64,000 bases of DNA, taken from Maylandia zebra (Eukaryota > Chordata > Actinopteri > Cichliformes > Cichlidae). This document shows positions 1 through 12,503 of this stretch, in pieces. The DNA lies in assembly GCF_041146795.1 (NCBI RefSeq), contig NC_135187.1, positions 2,848,556 through 2,912,555 on the forward strand, given 5' to 3'. The notes below the pieces were generated by a model. The model was not told where the DNA came from. It did not search any database and saw only the letters and a list, made by a program, of their open reading frames with translations. Numbering within the stretch: position 1 is the stretch's first letter; every line of letters starts with the position of its first letter. The position numbers were made by a program, and so were the translations under genes.

Positions 1-262
1 CATTGCTGGCCTTACGGATCAGTTTATTAAGTCTGTTGGCATCTGCGACCCTCAGCCTGCTCCCCCAGCATGCAACAGCATAGAGGATCGCACTGGCCAC
101 AACAAACTCATAGAAAATCCTCAGCATTTTCTGGCAGATGTTGAAGGACCTCAGTCGCCTCAAAAAATAGAGACGACTCTGGCCCTTCCTGTAAAGTGCT
201 GTGGTGTTTTTAGCCCAGTCCAGTTTATTGTCAATGTGTACTCCAAGGTATTTATAGTCCTC
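1..262 (-). mobile_element. LINE reverse transcriptase C-terminal fragment (L2/Rex1-like)
   Basis: Read on the minus strand, this stretch translates without a stop into the end of a non-LTR reverse transcriptase: the motif DYKYLGVHIDNKLDW followed by a basic LYFLRRLRSF segment and ASAILYAVACWGSRLR. The YLGV box and the arginine-rich thumb are shared with the LINE at 59655-60346, though the two differ in sequence. The copy runs off the window start, so its true 3' end is outside. It is a relic; no start or complete domain is present. Clade assignment to L2/Rex1 is inference from the YLGV-LRRLR pattern. Confidence 0.75.
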
Positions 263-3200
263 CTATAAACTCCTACAAACAGACTATTTATAGTCTGTTT
301 ATAGTAATAGTCTGTTTATAGTAATAAACAGATACATACAGATACATACATAAATATGTAAAAAACTTGCAACATTTTTAGAACTGTTTGCTTTTTGGTT
401 ACACACAGTCCATCCTTCATATACAGTCTATGACTACAGCTTCTTCTAGTTTCATCTTTTTAAGCCAATATGTAATCAGAGCTGCCTCCATCCAGCACTA
501 AGCTGATGTCTGAAGTGAGGGAGCATTGATATTGTGCATTAATAAGCAGAATTTGTAGGCAAACAAACAAGAATCCCCCCCCCCCCATGTTCGCTGCAGC
601 GACACTCCACGTGTCCTAATCCCACTAATTAACTCCCTGAAGATTTGCACTTCTTGAATTCACTGCAGGTGTCACCGGTGGGAAATGTGCTCAAACCTGG
701 AGAAAAGAAAGCCTTAGACGCATTAGCCTCTAAAAAGACTTCTCTGAGATCATGGGATATTTTACTAGCAGTTTAGCACAGCTGGTATGGTAATATATAT
801 GTTTATATAAAAGCTGCATCAAAATCTGTATCAGCAACACGGGTGGGCAATATAGGCTCAAAATTATGTCATGATATGTTGAGCAAATTTAAGACAGAGG
901 TTCCTGAAGTAGCTCTCGCTCTCATGCACGTCTGGGTTTGTCTGGTTGCTTAAGGAAGAAACCACACGGCTACTTAAAAGCAGTTTGGTGTTGTATGATT
1001 TTGTTCATCTGGCCAAATTATTTGATAAAAAAGACCGAAATGCACAGCAGACCCCGAGTGTGACCCATTCATTGCCTGGTCTACGTGCTGGTTCGCTGTA
1101 TGTGTCGCAAACTCAGTGCACAGAGACAAATTATAAACTGAAGCGTACGGAGGTCACGTCAATCCATCAGGCAGGTTCACTGAGCAGCACCATAAACAGA
1201 GCGCTCTGCATTCATGTGAAGGAAACGTCCGTCACACTTTTCAGTCTGACCCCCGAGTGCGCTCTGAATGAGGAAAATGCAAAATACTGAAACGTTCCCC
1301 TCAGAATTCTTTCAGTCTTTGTTCAGACAAACCTGATGGTGGCTTCTTTTTTTTTTTACTAACGAAGTTTCAATTAGTCAAACTTTAAATATATTTTTGT
1401 TTATGAAATGGGAAAAATAACAGGAAAATTCTGACTTTTGCTAAATAGAAAATCTTTATGCAGACTGTTCGTGCTCGTGTGCGGGCAGAGGACCAACAGG
1501 TGAAGTAAAAGTAATGTTCTGGCTCCTCAAGGGTCGCCCGAGCTATTATGTGGTGATAAATAGGTTCATACAGTATTTGTTTTGGGGGGCATTTTTACAC
1601 TGTCTGTTTTATTTTGACATCCTACCAGAAGCGGGGCATCTCACTACTTCCTGTCTAACGGTAGAAGGATAATTATCTACTCCTGTGCCTGCCTATGCTG
1701 TGTCCTAAGCCAAAACCGTCTGTAAGTTGGCAGTAATGTTGTATCTTTACAAGCGTGTGTTTGGTGCCAACTGTCGTGAGTTACTTGCGACTGTTTATAC
1801 GTTAGCTAACGTTAGCCTGTTTAGTTTTGCTTTACTTTGTATGATAAGGAAATACAGCCTGATGTTTATAGGTCATAGAATTTTCTAATTGTAAAAAAAA
1901 TGTTTACATATGTCAGCTTACACATGAGATTTTGTGTCTTGTTTTTCATTCATTCTTTCATAAAATCCATGCCATGCATCCAATGTGAAATAAAATACCA
2001 GAACGAAACAACGGTGTGGTTTTTCTTTGTGAGATGATGGTTATCCACAACGCCTAGTTAAGTGCGAGGTCATGAGTAATGTTACTGAAGATGACTACAT
2101 AAGTGCCATTTGTTGTTTCCCGGTGTAGAGAACAACAACACAATATAAAGTGAGATTTTCACTCTGGACTGAAACACAGGACAGAGAGAAGTCTCCAGAA
2201 CTAACTTGTGGTTCGTTCACACCACAGTGAAGCATCCTTCGCCTCAAGTTTATTTATTTGCTCTGACAGCCAGCACGAGGAGTACAGCAGATAACTGTTC
2301 TCGCCTCTCACCCAGTGTTTATTTTTATCACTTTGCAAAAAGTCTAAACATTGTCAGCGCTATGAAAGTGAGGAAAAGCAGCAGCAGCGGCATGTACTTA
2401 CATTTCTGTGATGCACATAGACTATGGTATTATTATGTACTATAATGTGTAACAGTACTGTTATATGCAATACAAAAGCTTCTCCAATAAATGCTCAAAA
2501 CTCTGCTGCTGATGGCAGAGAAGCCCCTCTGTTTGCATTCAATTAGTTTAATTAAGCGTGCCAACACCTTTGTTTCCTCTTCAAAGGATTTGCAACTTTG
2601 GATATTTGCTGATTCCTAAAGCTAAACCTGGGTTTGGATTCTTTTAAACACCCTAGCCTCCAGGCTCTGTGCAGTACACACACACAAAGCTGTGGCTTTA
2701 AATCAATATCCCCAAACAGCAGCGTGTGTTGTTCTGGAAGAAGCACATCACAGTGACACTTGCTGCCAATGCACAACAACAGTCCAACACTGATCTGTCC
2801 TCCCACTGCCGATGCACAAACATCTGCATCATCTGAGCCGCAGAGTGCTGACCTTAGGACACGTTTTACTCCTTTAAATCCTCATGTTTACTCCTGGTGG
2901 TTTCAGGTATCATGACAAATGGCCTGTTATAAGTCACTGATCTCTCAGACTGCTACCTCACCTTGTTTTATAAAGTTCACAAAAAAGCTTAAAGCTAACG
3001 GTAGCTTCTAGCAGAGTGAGTTAGAAGAAAATAAAAGAATGCATCGTCTCTACCTTTAGGACTCGCAGTGCTAAAATGAGCTCCTAACAGAGAACTTATC
3101 TGCGGTCACTGCCAGTAAAGTTGCACCAGTATTTTAAACAGCTACAGCAGTGAGCCGCCATTAAAGAGGATGGTGATGTTGAAGAAGCTGGTAAGATGTT

Positions 3201-4676
3201 CAATCACCTCATTAATAACACAAATAAATATTTTAGTAACATCCAGTATCACTGTCTACAAAACTCTACTGTTAGACTACTATCACCTTTAAAATGCAGT
3301 TATGGATCAGTCTTTTAGATTAATAATCAGCAATGAAGTTAATGTTCACAGTGTGTGAGTGAGTGGAAGTTCCACAATCCCACGCCATCTCTGCGACCAA
3401 AAATGTACGAGCAGAACTCCAACATGTGAATAAAGCTTTGTTTTTGCTCATCAAAACAGTTTAGAAAATATTTAAAAAAAACTTCAGCTGCCTCTATCGC
3501 CCAGCAAATCCTTTAAGAAACGTGACATCATCCAGAAGTAATGCGGTCAATCGTCCTTATTGGTTTCATCTCATTTCTTTACAGAGAGTTGCTCTCAGCA
3601 TCGCTCTCAAGGGAAAGTCTGAGGAGTTAAAAAAAAAAAAAAAAGCTCCTGCCAGCAGGATAAGAAGCCACATCCGTACAGCTCCTGCTGTTTTCATCTA
3701 CACGGGAGGATCGTTTCAATGGACAGCAGCCACACTGTGAAAACCACCATCATCTACTTCAAACCCACATGAGCAGCAGAGTCACACTGTAATGCATTTT
3801 AATTGGACTCAGTGGATCATCCAGTCCAGCTGTGGCACACAGTTATACACAGATACTGCAGATACAGATGTTCCTTTAATGTTAGAACTGTGAAACACTT
3901 CAAATAGAATCGTTGTGGTGCTTCGTGTTAGTCCACTGTAGCAACAATGTAACCAAAGAACTACACCAATACCAACTATAAGACACCAGTTTATGCACTT
4001 TGTTGTGGTTGTCGATAAGCCCTTTCATGGGCAGTAAGCCAAGAATCATCTTTATGAAAAATAAAGTAACAGCTGAACTATCTGAACAATGAGCAAGCAC
4101 AAAACTTTAACGTCACAGTTTTCCTGCACATTAAAATTTTCTGTACTCAAATGAAAATCACAAGCGCTGTGATAAAATATTTAACGGTTTTCTTTACGTG
4201 GAGCTTAATTATGTTTGGTGTTAACATGTAAACCAATCATGGTTACACATGTGGCCTGTTTTTAAACCTTTATTTAACCAGAAAGTGAAACTGCTCAGAT
4301 TAAGAATCTCTCGTTACAGTCGCTTGGCTCAAAACAGAAACGGTGAACTTGGTTCTCAGCTGTCGGGACAAACTGTCCAGTAACAGAAAAGGATTCAGCC
4401 TCCAGACAGAAGGGTTTGAACCCTGGACAGTAACTGTGAGGCAACACTGAGCCAGGGAAAACCCTGGACGTGATACACGGGACGCCAAATGCTCCTCGTA
4501 TGCAAAGCCCAAAATCCACCAAAAACCATATTAGAGCTGACATATCAGTGCATCCATCCAGGAAATGAATTATACAAAGCAAGTTATTTTAGCTTTTTCC
4601 CCATATTTTGAAGAGCATGATGTCATTCACAGTCAATATACGAGTGGACACCTGACTTTCATTGTCAAAGTCCAAG
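263..4676. other. non-coding, repeat-rich region; no gene seen
   Basis: No supported coding exon was found. It has a small A/T-rich direct repeat around 270-330, a C run near 577-587, and a short hAT-like start around 840 that resembles the ends of later hAT copies. An open frame at 946-1290 lies just inside that hAT-like stretch but has no recognisable domain. By position it is probably intronic or intergenic DNA of the tmem65 locus. Confidence 0.4.
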
Positions 4677-4805
4677 TCACAGTCTAGTTGCGTCTCTTGC
4701 CTCACTGCTGCTCCACTGTGATGGACCGCTGCTGTCCTCCTCTGCCGTGAGCTGGGGTTGCTCTCCAACCATCACCTGTAGCAGATGCAGGTTCTGCTTC
4801 ATGTC
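4677..4805 (-). CDS. possible terminal coding exon of an unrecognised gene
   Basis: On the minus strand a good pyrimidine-rich acceptor (ending at 4806, just above the exon) is followed by 42 codons and a TGA at 4677-4679. The peptide begins DMKQNLHLLQVMVGEQ and ends SSEARDATRL; its first part has the heptad spacing of a short coiled coil. I do not recognise the family, and no partner exon was found upstream. If 1-32156 is tmem65 intron 1, this would be a gene nested on the same strand, which lowers the odds. It could be chance. Confidence 0.25.
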   Translation of the reverse strand, partial: DMKQNLHLLQVMVGEQPQLTAEEDSSGPSQWSSSEARDATRL

Positions 4806-7800
4806 CTGCAGAGCAGAACAATAACCAGCAGCAGCAGAGAATGATCGGCCACGCAGCTGATCATAGCACTCTGTTATTTAACGGCCCTTTGCAGAAGAAC
4901 AGCATATACCGTCTGGATCAGCATGCCTCCTTTTGAGCAGCCGCTCACCATTACGGGAAAACAAATCTATGAGTGACGCTGCTTCCCACGCTTTGAAGAG
5001 CAGGTGAAATGTAATGACTTAGTCTCATCCTCGGTACTGCACAAAACAGCTCAATATTTTCCTCATTTTAAAATACCATGAGTCAGTCGGGTTCAAAGTG
5101 GGCTTTTTAAATGTGGCTTTAAAAGAAATCTTGCTGCGAGTGATAATTTCCATCAGTAACGGAGAGTTTAATTACAGCTTAGCAGCAGCAGCACATCCAC
5201 ATTGCTAATTTATGCCTCATTATTCATGGTTTCCTAACAGCTTCGTTTTTATGTTAAACTAAAGTAATGAAAAGTGTGAAAACACGTCTTTGCATGTATC
5301 ATATTATATGTGACTTGTGTCCCATAACAGCACTCTAAGCCCACATTTCTATCAGACTGGTACCACATGATGTCCTCAGAAAGCATCAGTATCTAATTTA
5401 GTTCACCAAAAACAAACTGAGTTACAAGAGCATCATTAGTCACAATCTGTTGCTGCTTGAAAATCTCTAAATGTCCTTATTAAGTGTGACGACATATTTA
5501 ATGGTGCAAATTGAGTTTGCAGCATAACTTCAATTTATTTCTTTGGCTCCTGGATGGGAACTGCTACTGGCTGCCAGTCCGACGTTATTGCACATGTCAC
5601 TGTTTGTTTTGGAGCGACCGAGTGGTCAGAGAGTCTGCTACACAATAATAGTCCCAGTGGGATGTATGCAATTCCACAACTCACAACAACTCACTGCTTT
5701 CAGCTCGAGGCTTCAGGACCCAAGGCTGTCGAAAAATGACCTCTGGTTCAGCTGGACTGCTTTTTCGATGGATTTGGAGGAGACGGTCTCCGTGCGGTTG
5801 TTTTGGTCCGAAGCAGACTGTGATTACACAGTCAGTCATTACAACCGCACCTAATGAACCAGAGGTCAACACTAAACAAACTAAACAGGCCGACAGTGTG
5901 GAAACACCCGTAGTAATGTAGCAGTAACGTTACCTTTACGCACCCAAGGATCCTGAAGATTCAAGTTTGGCATTTACATAACTGAGATCATCATTTTAGG
6001 TTTAGGTACTCAATGTTCCTTTTCCCCCCTCTCGAGTGGGTTCCTCATCACTAGTTGTTACAGTTTAAACTGCAGTCGGTGTTTACATGGCTTCAACTTT
6101 GCATCTTTGAGGCCTGTCTGTGTTGTAGCTTCCTGAAACAGCAGAGCGAGCTCGTGGTTTGTAGCCTTGCAGACGGAGGGTTAGTGCACCAGGTCTCGTC
6201 CAGTTCGGATGGTGGGCCGTGCCTCTGGGACTTATGTCGTTGGGCTGCAGTGTACACCACAGGTTGGTTGCACCTGAATATGAGTCTTTGTTGGCTTGGA
6301 AAAACAAGGACTTCACCCAATGTGGGAAAACACACTAGCACTAACTGATGGATATGAAGTGCAAGGATTTACGATAACAGCAGGAGCCCATGATGCCACA
6401 GCACAACATGAAATACAGATGTGAATCTACCCTGGTTTATGACAACTCAAAACCTTTGTGACAAGCCAACAATCTGCAAACCATCAGATTACACTCACAG
6501 CGCGCCTCCTGCATTAACAGGGTTCCCTACAAGAAGATGTAATGTGTTAACAAGCCTGGAGACGAGCTCAGAGAAAATCTTTCAGAGTTTCTCGCTGTTC
6601 CTCGATGGCATTTAGCTCATTAGCTGGAAAAGTAATGGGCGCGGGGGGACGGGTGGGGGTCTGAGCTGCAGACAGTTGCTTATTAGAAGACGTTCGGGGC
6701 CAAACCGGCCGTCTAATTAATATGGAAGATGGTGCAGAAGAAAGAGGTGCTGCTTCGGTGCCCGACTACACCATCACACTGAAAAAACACATTAGCCAGT
6801 CATCTGAAACCTGACATACTTTTACTAACTTACTTTTACTGCAACTTTTTCCATTTGTTGTAAGAAACTCAGAACACTTTCATATTTAAGGCTTTTCTGG
6901 TAGAAACAGTGGGAAGAGCAACAATAACAGGATTGCTTGCTTCTACTTTTACAACTGAAAAGAAAGCACCGCACTTACAAAGAAGTTCAATAGCAGTTTA
7001 AGCATCAAGTAAGTCTATGAAGAAAGGAGCTTCTACGAAGCTGAACTGTGGTGATCCTTCTAATTCTGAAAGGAGATTAACTGTTTGGGTCAAACTCTCC
7101 CAAGAGGCGCTCAAAGCGCTCTGCTGCGAGGCTGACATTCACTCATCTAATGGGACAAAAAGACATTTAAATAGTGACCTTTAAAACTTTCTGGGTGCTT
7201 AAAAAAAGAAAAAACTAGTTAAAGAATTAGAACTCACGTCCACTCCCCCTACACGAATCCGACCAGTACTTGTGTGTAAATACCAGTCCAGTATAGAAAT
7301 AATGGTACCGGTTTATACGTTATTGAACATGAAATGATATGAAAACCTAAGCAGCAGCTGAACAGACGACGGGGGAGTCAGGCATTGCTTTCACAGCAAA
7401 CCAGGTTTTGAAATAAATTCATAAACATTAATATTAATATACTACCCATAACAAGCAGCTCTGTATAAACTGCATGTATCACTCACAACTAACACGAGGG
7501 GGGGTGATTAAATGTAATTTACTATTAATGCTGAGCTGTTGGTGACGAGATGGCGAGACAGGAAGACAGAGACACACCAGAGCGTTCCCTTCACCTTTAC
7601 AGCCTATTTCAGTGAGAACTCACCACACAACCCTGTTCACCAGAGTTCATGGTGCTGTTCTCTTCTTCTTTTTCTATGTTTTTAATAAACATTTCGAGCT
7701 AGAATGAGCTAACCTACAATAATCTGCAGTTAGTGGACAGAAATGGACTCCAATCAGATCCTGTTATTCAACCTAAAGCAAGCGACCACTTATCAGTGTT

Positions 7801-9213
7801 CAGTCAGTATATTAGTGTACCCTGTATGAAATGTTGGCTCCTATGATTGTTTCTATTCTGTTAAAAAAATCCTCATAAAAGAAAACTTCAGTAATTCTGA
7901 GGAATAACTTCCTGGTTAAATACACCCAAACATCAGTAATGCAGTAGCTCATCCAGCCCACAGTCCTGGCTGTGGCGCATCTTTACATAATATAAAAGTG
8001 TCATATCGCACTGCCGTTGCTATAGTAACTCCACTTGTTTACGTTTCCTGGTGCACAACAACGAAACAAAGCCAACCATGTCCGAGAGCGAGAGCTGCGC
8101 ATCAGCCTCTGATGTTACTTCAACAAACACAGAAGACTGTGAAGGTGGAAGCAACAAAGTGGCAAAAACACATCTGTGAACACAACGAGGCTACGAAGGA
8201 GGAGGTGCAAGCAGCTGGTGACAAAACCAAACTGCACTATTTGGGCTCCGTGTGACAGAAAAAGCAAACAGTGGGTGGAAATCAGTGACGTGTGGTGGGA
8301 AAAACAGCACGTGAGAATATTGTACTGATCTAAAAGATATTTAAGGTTAAGTTACCTATTGTTAGACTGTTATTTTAGACTGTTGCTTACATTTCCCACC
8401 CAGCTGCTGCTGTACTTGCATGTACTGGATATACTGCACTACAACGCTGCTGCTGGCACTGTGTTTCAATAGATTCACATTTGGAGTTCGGTAGTGTGTC
8501 ATCAGTGACAACAGCTGATTTTTAAAAACAGGAACACATCATTCATTCACTAACACTTCAAAATGCTGCTGCCTGTAAGCAAGTTTTGTATTTTTTTCCT
8601 ATATCATCATAAATAATCTTCATCGTAAAGTTCCTAAAACACTGATATAATTCTGAGGCTGAAATCACCCACCCCTCCTCACAGTCCATTACAGTTCACA
8701 GGTTATAAAACTGTAATGTGTGAAGTTTTCTTCTCATTGGTCGGCTGCAGAGGGTTAAAGTCCACTGTGTGCAAGTTTGACTAAAATCGAACCAACACTG
8801 GAGGAGAAATCATTCTCATCAGCTGTAGACAGACTGTGTCACGGCCTCATTGGTCCTAATTTATTAAGCCTGTCATTTCATTACTGAGTCACTGGGTTGC
8901 TGCATCCTGTGGTTATTTATAGTCCCACTAGTTCCTCCTTTGTGATACATGCCCTCAAACATGGAGTGAAGCTGAGAGCAGACAGCTTAAGATAAATAAT
9001 ATCAACCAAGCTGATGGTAACACGTAAGGTTCCTCTAAATTTAATAAAATCCTCCCTGAACTGAACCATCGTCCTTGCAGCTTCTACCCCGTTTAAAGTT
9101 TCTCTGACTGAAGATGATGAGTGAAAGTGAACGAGTCAGAGTGAGAGAGGAGCCAAAGCATTGCTGAAAGAGAGAAGCTGTGCAGTGTGCGTTACCTCCA
9201 TCCACCCATCCAC
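4806..9213. other. non-coding region; no gene seen
   Basis: No recognisable exon, RNA gene or complete mobile element. Two patches look less random than the rest: 5150-5235 (several TAAT-like cores) and 6615-6735 (G-rich then a CCGGCCGTCTAATTAATATG stretch). They could be conserved non-coding elements but this cannot be judged from one genome. Open frames here overlap on both strands and have no domain signature. Confidence 0.4.
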
Positions 9214-9221
9214 CTTTAAAT

Positions 9222-9430
9222 CAGGGGTGGGGGAACTCCAGGCCTCGAGGCCCGGTGCCCTGCAGGTCTTAGATGTGTCCTAATCCAACACAGCTGATTT
9301 AAATGGCTAAATTACCTCCTCAACATGAGGCCTGGTAACGAACTAATCATTTGATTCATGTATGTTGACCCAGGGTGAGATCTAAAACCTGCAGGACCCC
9401 GGCTCTTGGACCTGGAGTTCCCCGCCCCTG
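9222..9430. mobile_element. hAT-type MITE (CAGGGGTGGG family), 209 bp
   Basis: The ends are inverted: it starts CAGGGGTGGGGGAACTCC and ends GGAGTTCCCCGCCCCTG. The flanks CTTTAAAT (9214-9221) and CTTTAGAT (9431-9438) are an 8-bp target duplication with one mismatch, the length typical of hAT. There is no coding capacity. A second copy of the same family at 40158-41806 carries another transposon inside it. Confidence 0.85.
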
Positions 9431-9916
9431 CTTTAGATACTGGCAGTCAGACCAGATCACATCCAGACTGGTGCAGCCCTAAGAGCAAGAGGAGTTTAAA
9501 ATTGCTCAGCAGAAACCCTCAAATTAATGCCCACACATTTGTTAACTTCTCATGCTGCTGTTCAGCGTTTCTGTAATAGGAAACCTGTTGACATCAGTGA
9601 GAGATTTTTAGCTAACAAATATTGTCTGGCAATTTTTCGAAGCTCTCCACACCCGTGCAACGCGGGAAGAAGACACACGCCTGCATAAAACACCTGATAC
9701 AGCAGTCTCTCTCTCCTAAATTGAAAAAAATCACGTTCAGTGGTGGGCAAATAAAAACTAACAGTCAGAAAAAGAAATCAGTTTCCTGAAAAAGGAAATC
9801 AGCGCATCATCCCACACAGCAGCCTCGGTGAACACGACTAATGAGCAACATGCTGCACAACAAAGTGACGGGGAGCTGGTCTGAAGCCGTCGCCGTTTCC
9901 TTTAATGTCTTCTCAG

Positions 9917-10814
9917 TAGAGCAGGGCGATATGACCAAAAATATTTATCACGATATACATTTGAAAATTAGCGATAACGATATAACTGACGATATAATTG
10001 ACACTAGACAAAATACTTTACAACTCCTCAACTTTATTAGTGCAAAAACAAAACATCAATGTATTTTCACTTAAACAAGCAGCTGTTTATGTGCATTAAA
10101 GTTATATAAAATTGTAACAGTGCAAATTCCTTGCTGACAGTTTAACCAAAAAGCATTTCCAGTGGAAACTGGCCGACACATCCTCAGCATAACCATGTAT
10201 AACATCCACAAAACTTAAAAAGAGCTTATACACACACAATACCGTAATATTATGTTGAAGCACAGTACGTATCACTCCGCGAGGCTCCGCCTACGATAGC
10301 CGTAACGCTCCGACAATCCATCAAGCGGTGCGGCTTCGTAGCAAAGTCGTACTGAAACATTTGACAGATTTTCGAGCGCCGTGTACATAAAATCGTTTCG
10401 AGGTCAGTAAACACAACCAGAGTTCATACATAAGGCACACAGGATTATAAGGGGCGCTGTCGACTTTCAGAAAAATCAAAGGATTGATTTTAAGTGTCTT
10501 ACCGTTATTACATAACGACGGCCCGCTAGCATGCGCTACCAAAAATAGTGCTTTGTTGTGTATCTGACGGACGAAAGCTAAACCAGTTCCACACCACTGA
10601 AGTTGCAGCATTTTTACAAACCAGTTCTGGTTCATCGTTTCATTCAACGATCCGCTTTCGCCCTTCTCATTCTCTGTCGCCGCCATGTGCGTATGTAAAC
10701 AAAGGCACTGCACATGCGCGTTTTACCCATATTCGATCGCGATATTTCATTTTCTTATTGTTTCCCAACATTATGCTGGTATTACCGTGAACCGTATGAT
10801 ATGACCCAGCCTTA
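9917..10814. mobile_element. hAT-B non-autonomous element, copy 1 (898 bp)
   Basis: It begins TAGAGCAGGGCGATATGACC and ends in GACCCAGCCTTA, the inverse of the TAGGGCTGGGCC-type end. The perfect 8-bp duplication CTTCTCAG flanks it (9909-9916 and 10815-10822). It is an internally shorter relative of the copies at 12112-29841 and 40260-41677. No transposase is encoded; mobilisation would need a hAT transposase from elsewhere. Confidence 0.88.
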
Positions 10815-11256
10815 CTTCTCAGTGGGGATTTCACCATTTCAGCACCATCTGACTGTACGAATAAGAATGAGGGAGAACAGGTACTGTTGAATGGAGGAAG
10901 GCCGTAAACGCACCACGAGGTATTTGAGGCACTAACCACACACTGAGCACACCCTGGGTGCTGCAGGTCCGGCGTATTGGTCAGTGGATGCCATATTTGT
11001 ATCTCCCGTGGCTTCTACAGAGTGCTTCCAGACACTCGAGGGGATTACTCACATTTCCTGACTGGGCAGCTGATTTGACTATTTTGGTGCTCCGATGAGT
11101 CACCGTGGTTTTGGTTTCATTCACGTGGAGACGCTTTATTTGCTTTCAAGCAAACAGTAAATACCCTGCGAGTCAAACACAGAACAACACACATGTGCAC
11201 GCACGCCCAGCTGTCCACACCCAACAAATGTACAACCTGACACTGGAAGACACGTC

Positions 11257-11258
<2 letters not shown>

Positions 11259-11317
<59 letters not shown>
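11259..11317. repeat. (CA)n microsatellite
   Basis: About 29 uninterrupted CA dinucleotides. The His-Thr open frame running through it is an artefact. Confidence 0.97.
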
Positions 11318-11320
<3 letters not shown>

Positions 11321-11405
11321 GCTTATGAGTGAGGCGTTCACTTGCCAGTAACTATTCAGTAAAAGGCTGATTGTGTAAATGGTTCCTCATAGAACAACCC
11401 AGCGT

Positions 11406-12106
11406 TAGGGCTGTGCGATATGACCAAAATCTCATATCCCGATATAAAACATCTATCGTCCGATAACGATATAAATCACAAAAATTTTACATTTTCTGTA
11501 AATTCTGTGAATCTCGGGCAGCTCGACTTGCAGGAAGTGTTTCCAGCTGCGCGTCATGTAGCTGGAGTCGAGTGTTTTAACCGATGCATGAAGCTATACA
11601 TTTTTAGACATAAGTTGTAACGGCCGCCGTTTTCTTTGTGAGTATTTATCACACGGCGTGCTGCGGGGAAAAGCCTGTTCTAACGTTTGAGTCTAAGCTT
11701 TATTTTTTAGCACCTGGCGGCTCTTTTTTACTTCTCATCCGTAAATAATCTGCTCTTTCATGTGATTCAGTTTATTTTGAAAAGTCTCAACAGGATCTTG
11801 AGCTTTATTGTGAAAGGTGTATGTGGAACAGAAACAAGCGGACACGCGATGGTTTTACCGTTGTTGTTGCTAAGACAACCCATAGAAACAGGCGCTTGTC
11901 CGTCCGTAGTGTGGTTATATTAAATATAAGAGAAAGAGAGAAGTTTAAGAAATTAATATAGCCACTACAGTCACCATCAAAACGATACAAACATATTGCC
12001 GTAAACAGTTTATTTTGCGACACCACGAAACAAACGATAGCGTAAAATGAAACGATAGACGTTTTTATATCGTCATCCGATATTTATCGTTATATGAACA
12101 GCCCTA
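11406..12106. mobile_element. hAT-A non-autonomous element (701 bp), outermost layer of the nest
   Basis: It starts TAGGGCTGTGCGATATGACC and ends in ATGAACAGCCCTA, so the ends are inverted. Its left 8-bp flank is CCCAGCGT (11398-11405). The right duplicate is split: its first bases (CCCAG) follow at 12107, and the full CCCAGCAT is found only at 29845-29852, beyond the hAT-B copy that inserted across the boundary. This shows hAT-A was present before hAT-B. No transposase gene is seen; internal frames are short. Confidence 0.8.
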
Positions 12107-12403
12107 CCCAGTAGAGCAGGGCGATATGGCCAAAAATATTTATCACGATATATATTTGAAAATTTGCGATAACGATATAACTGACGATATAATTGATGCG
12201 AGACAAAATACAACTCCACAACATTACTAGCGCAAAAAGACAACCTTCCATTTATTTTCACTTAAACAAGAAGCTGGTTTTTATGTACATTAAAGCTTTA
12301 TAAAAATGTAACAGTGCAAATGCAAATTCCTTGCTGAAAGTTTAACCAAAAGGCATTTCCAGTAGAAATGGGCTGACATATCCTGAGCATAACCATGTAT
12401 AAT

Positions 12404-12503
12404 TAGTGTGAATGCTTGAAAAGCATTCACAGTATTGTTATTCGAATCTTTATTAGTGTGAATGCTTGAAAAGCATTCACAGTATTGTTATTCAAATCTT
12501 TAT
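12404..12503 (+). repeat. duplicated Helentron left terminus (2 x 50 bp)
   Basis: The terminal 50 bp, including the hairpin GTGAATGCT-TGAAA-AGCATTCAC, occurs twice head to tail, starting at 12404 and 12454, with about one base difference. The second copy runs into an (ATT)n stretch. It may be a terminal slippage product or the stub of another element lost at this site. Confidence 0.85.

Noticed and set aside
946..1290. 114-aa open frame
   Set aside because: Lies in repeat-like DNA and shows no domain; the listed first residue is not supported as a start by context.
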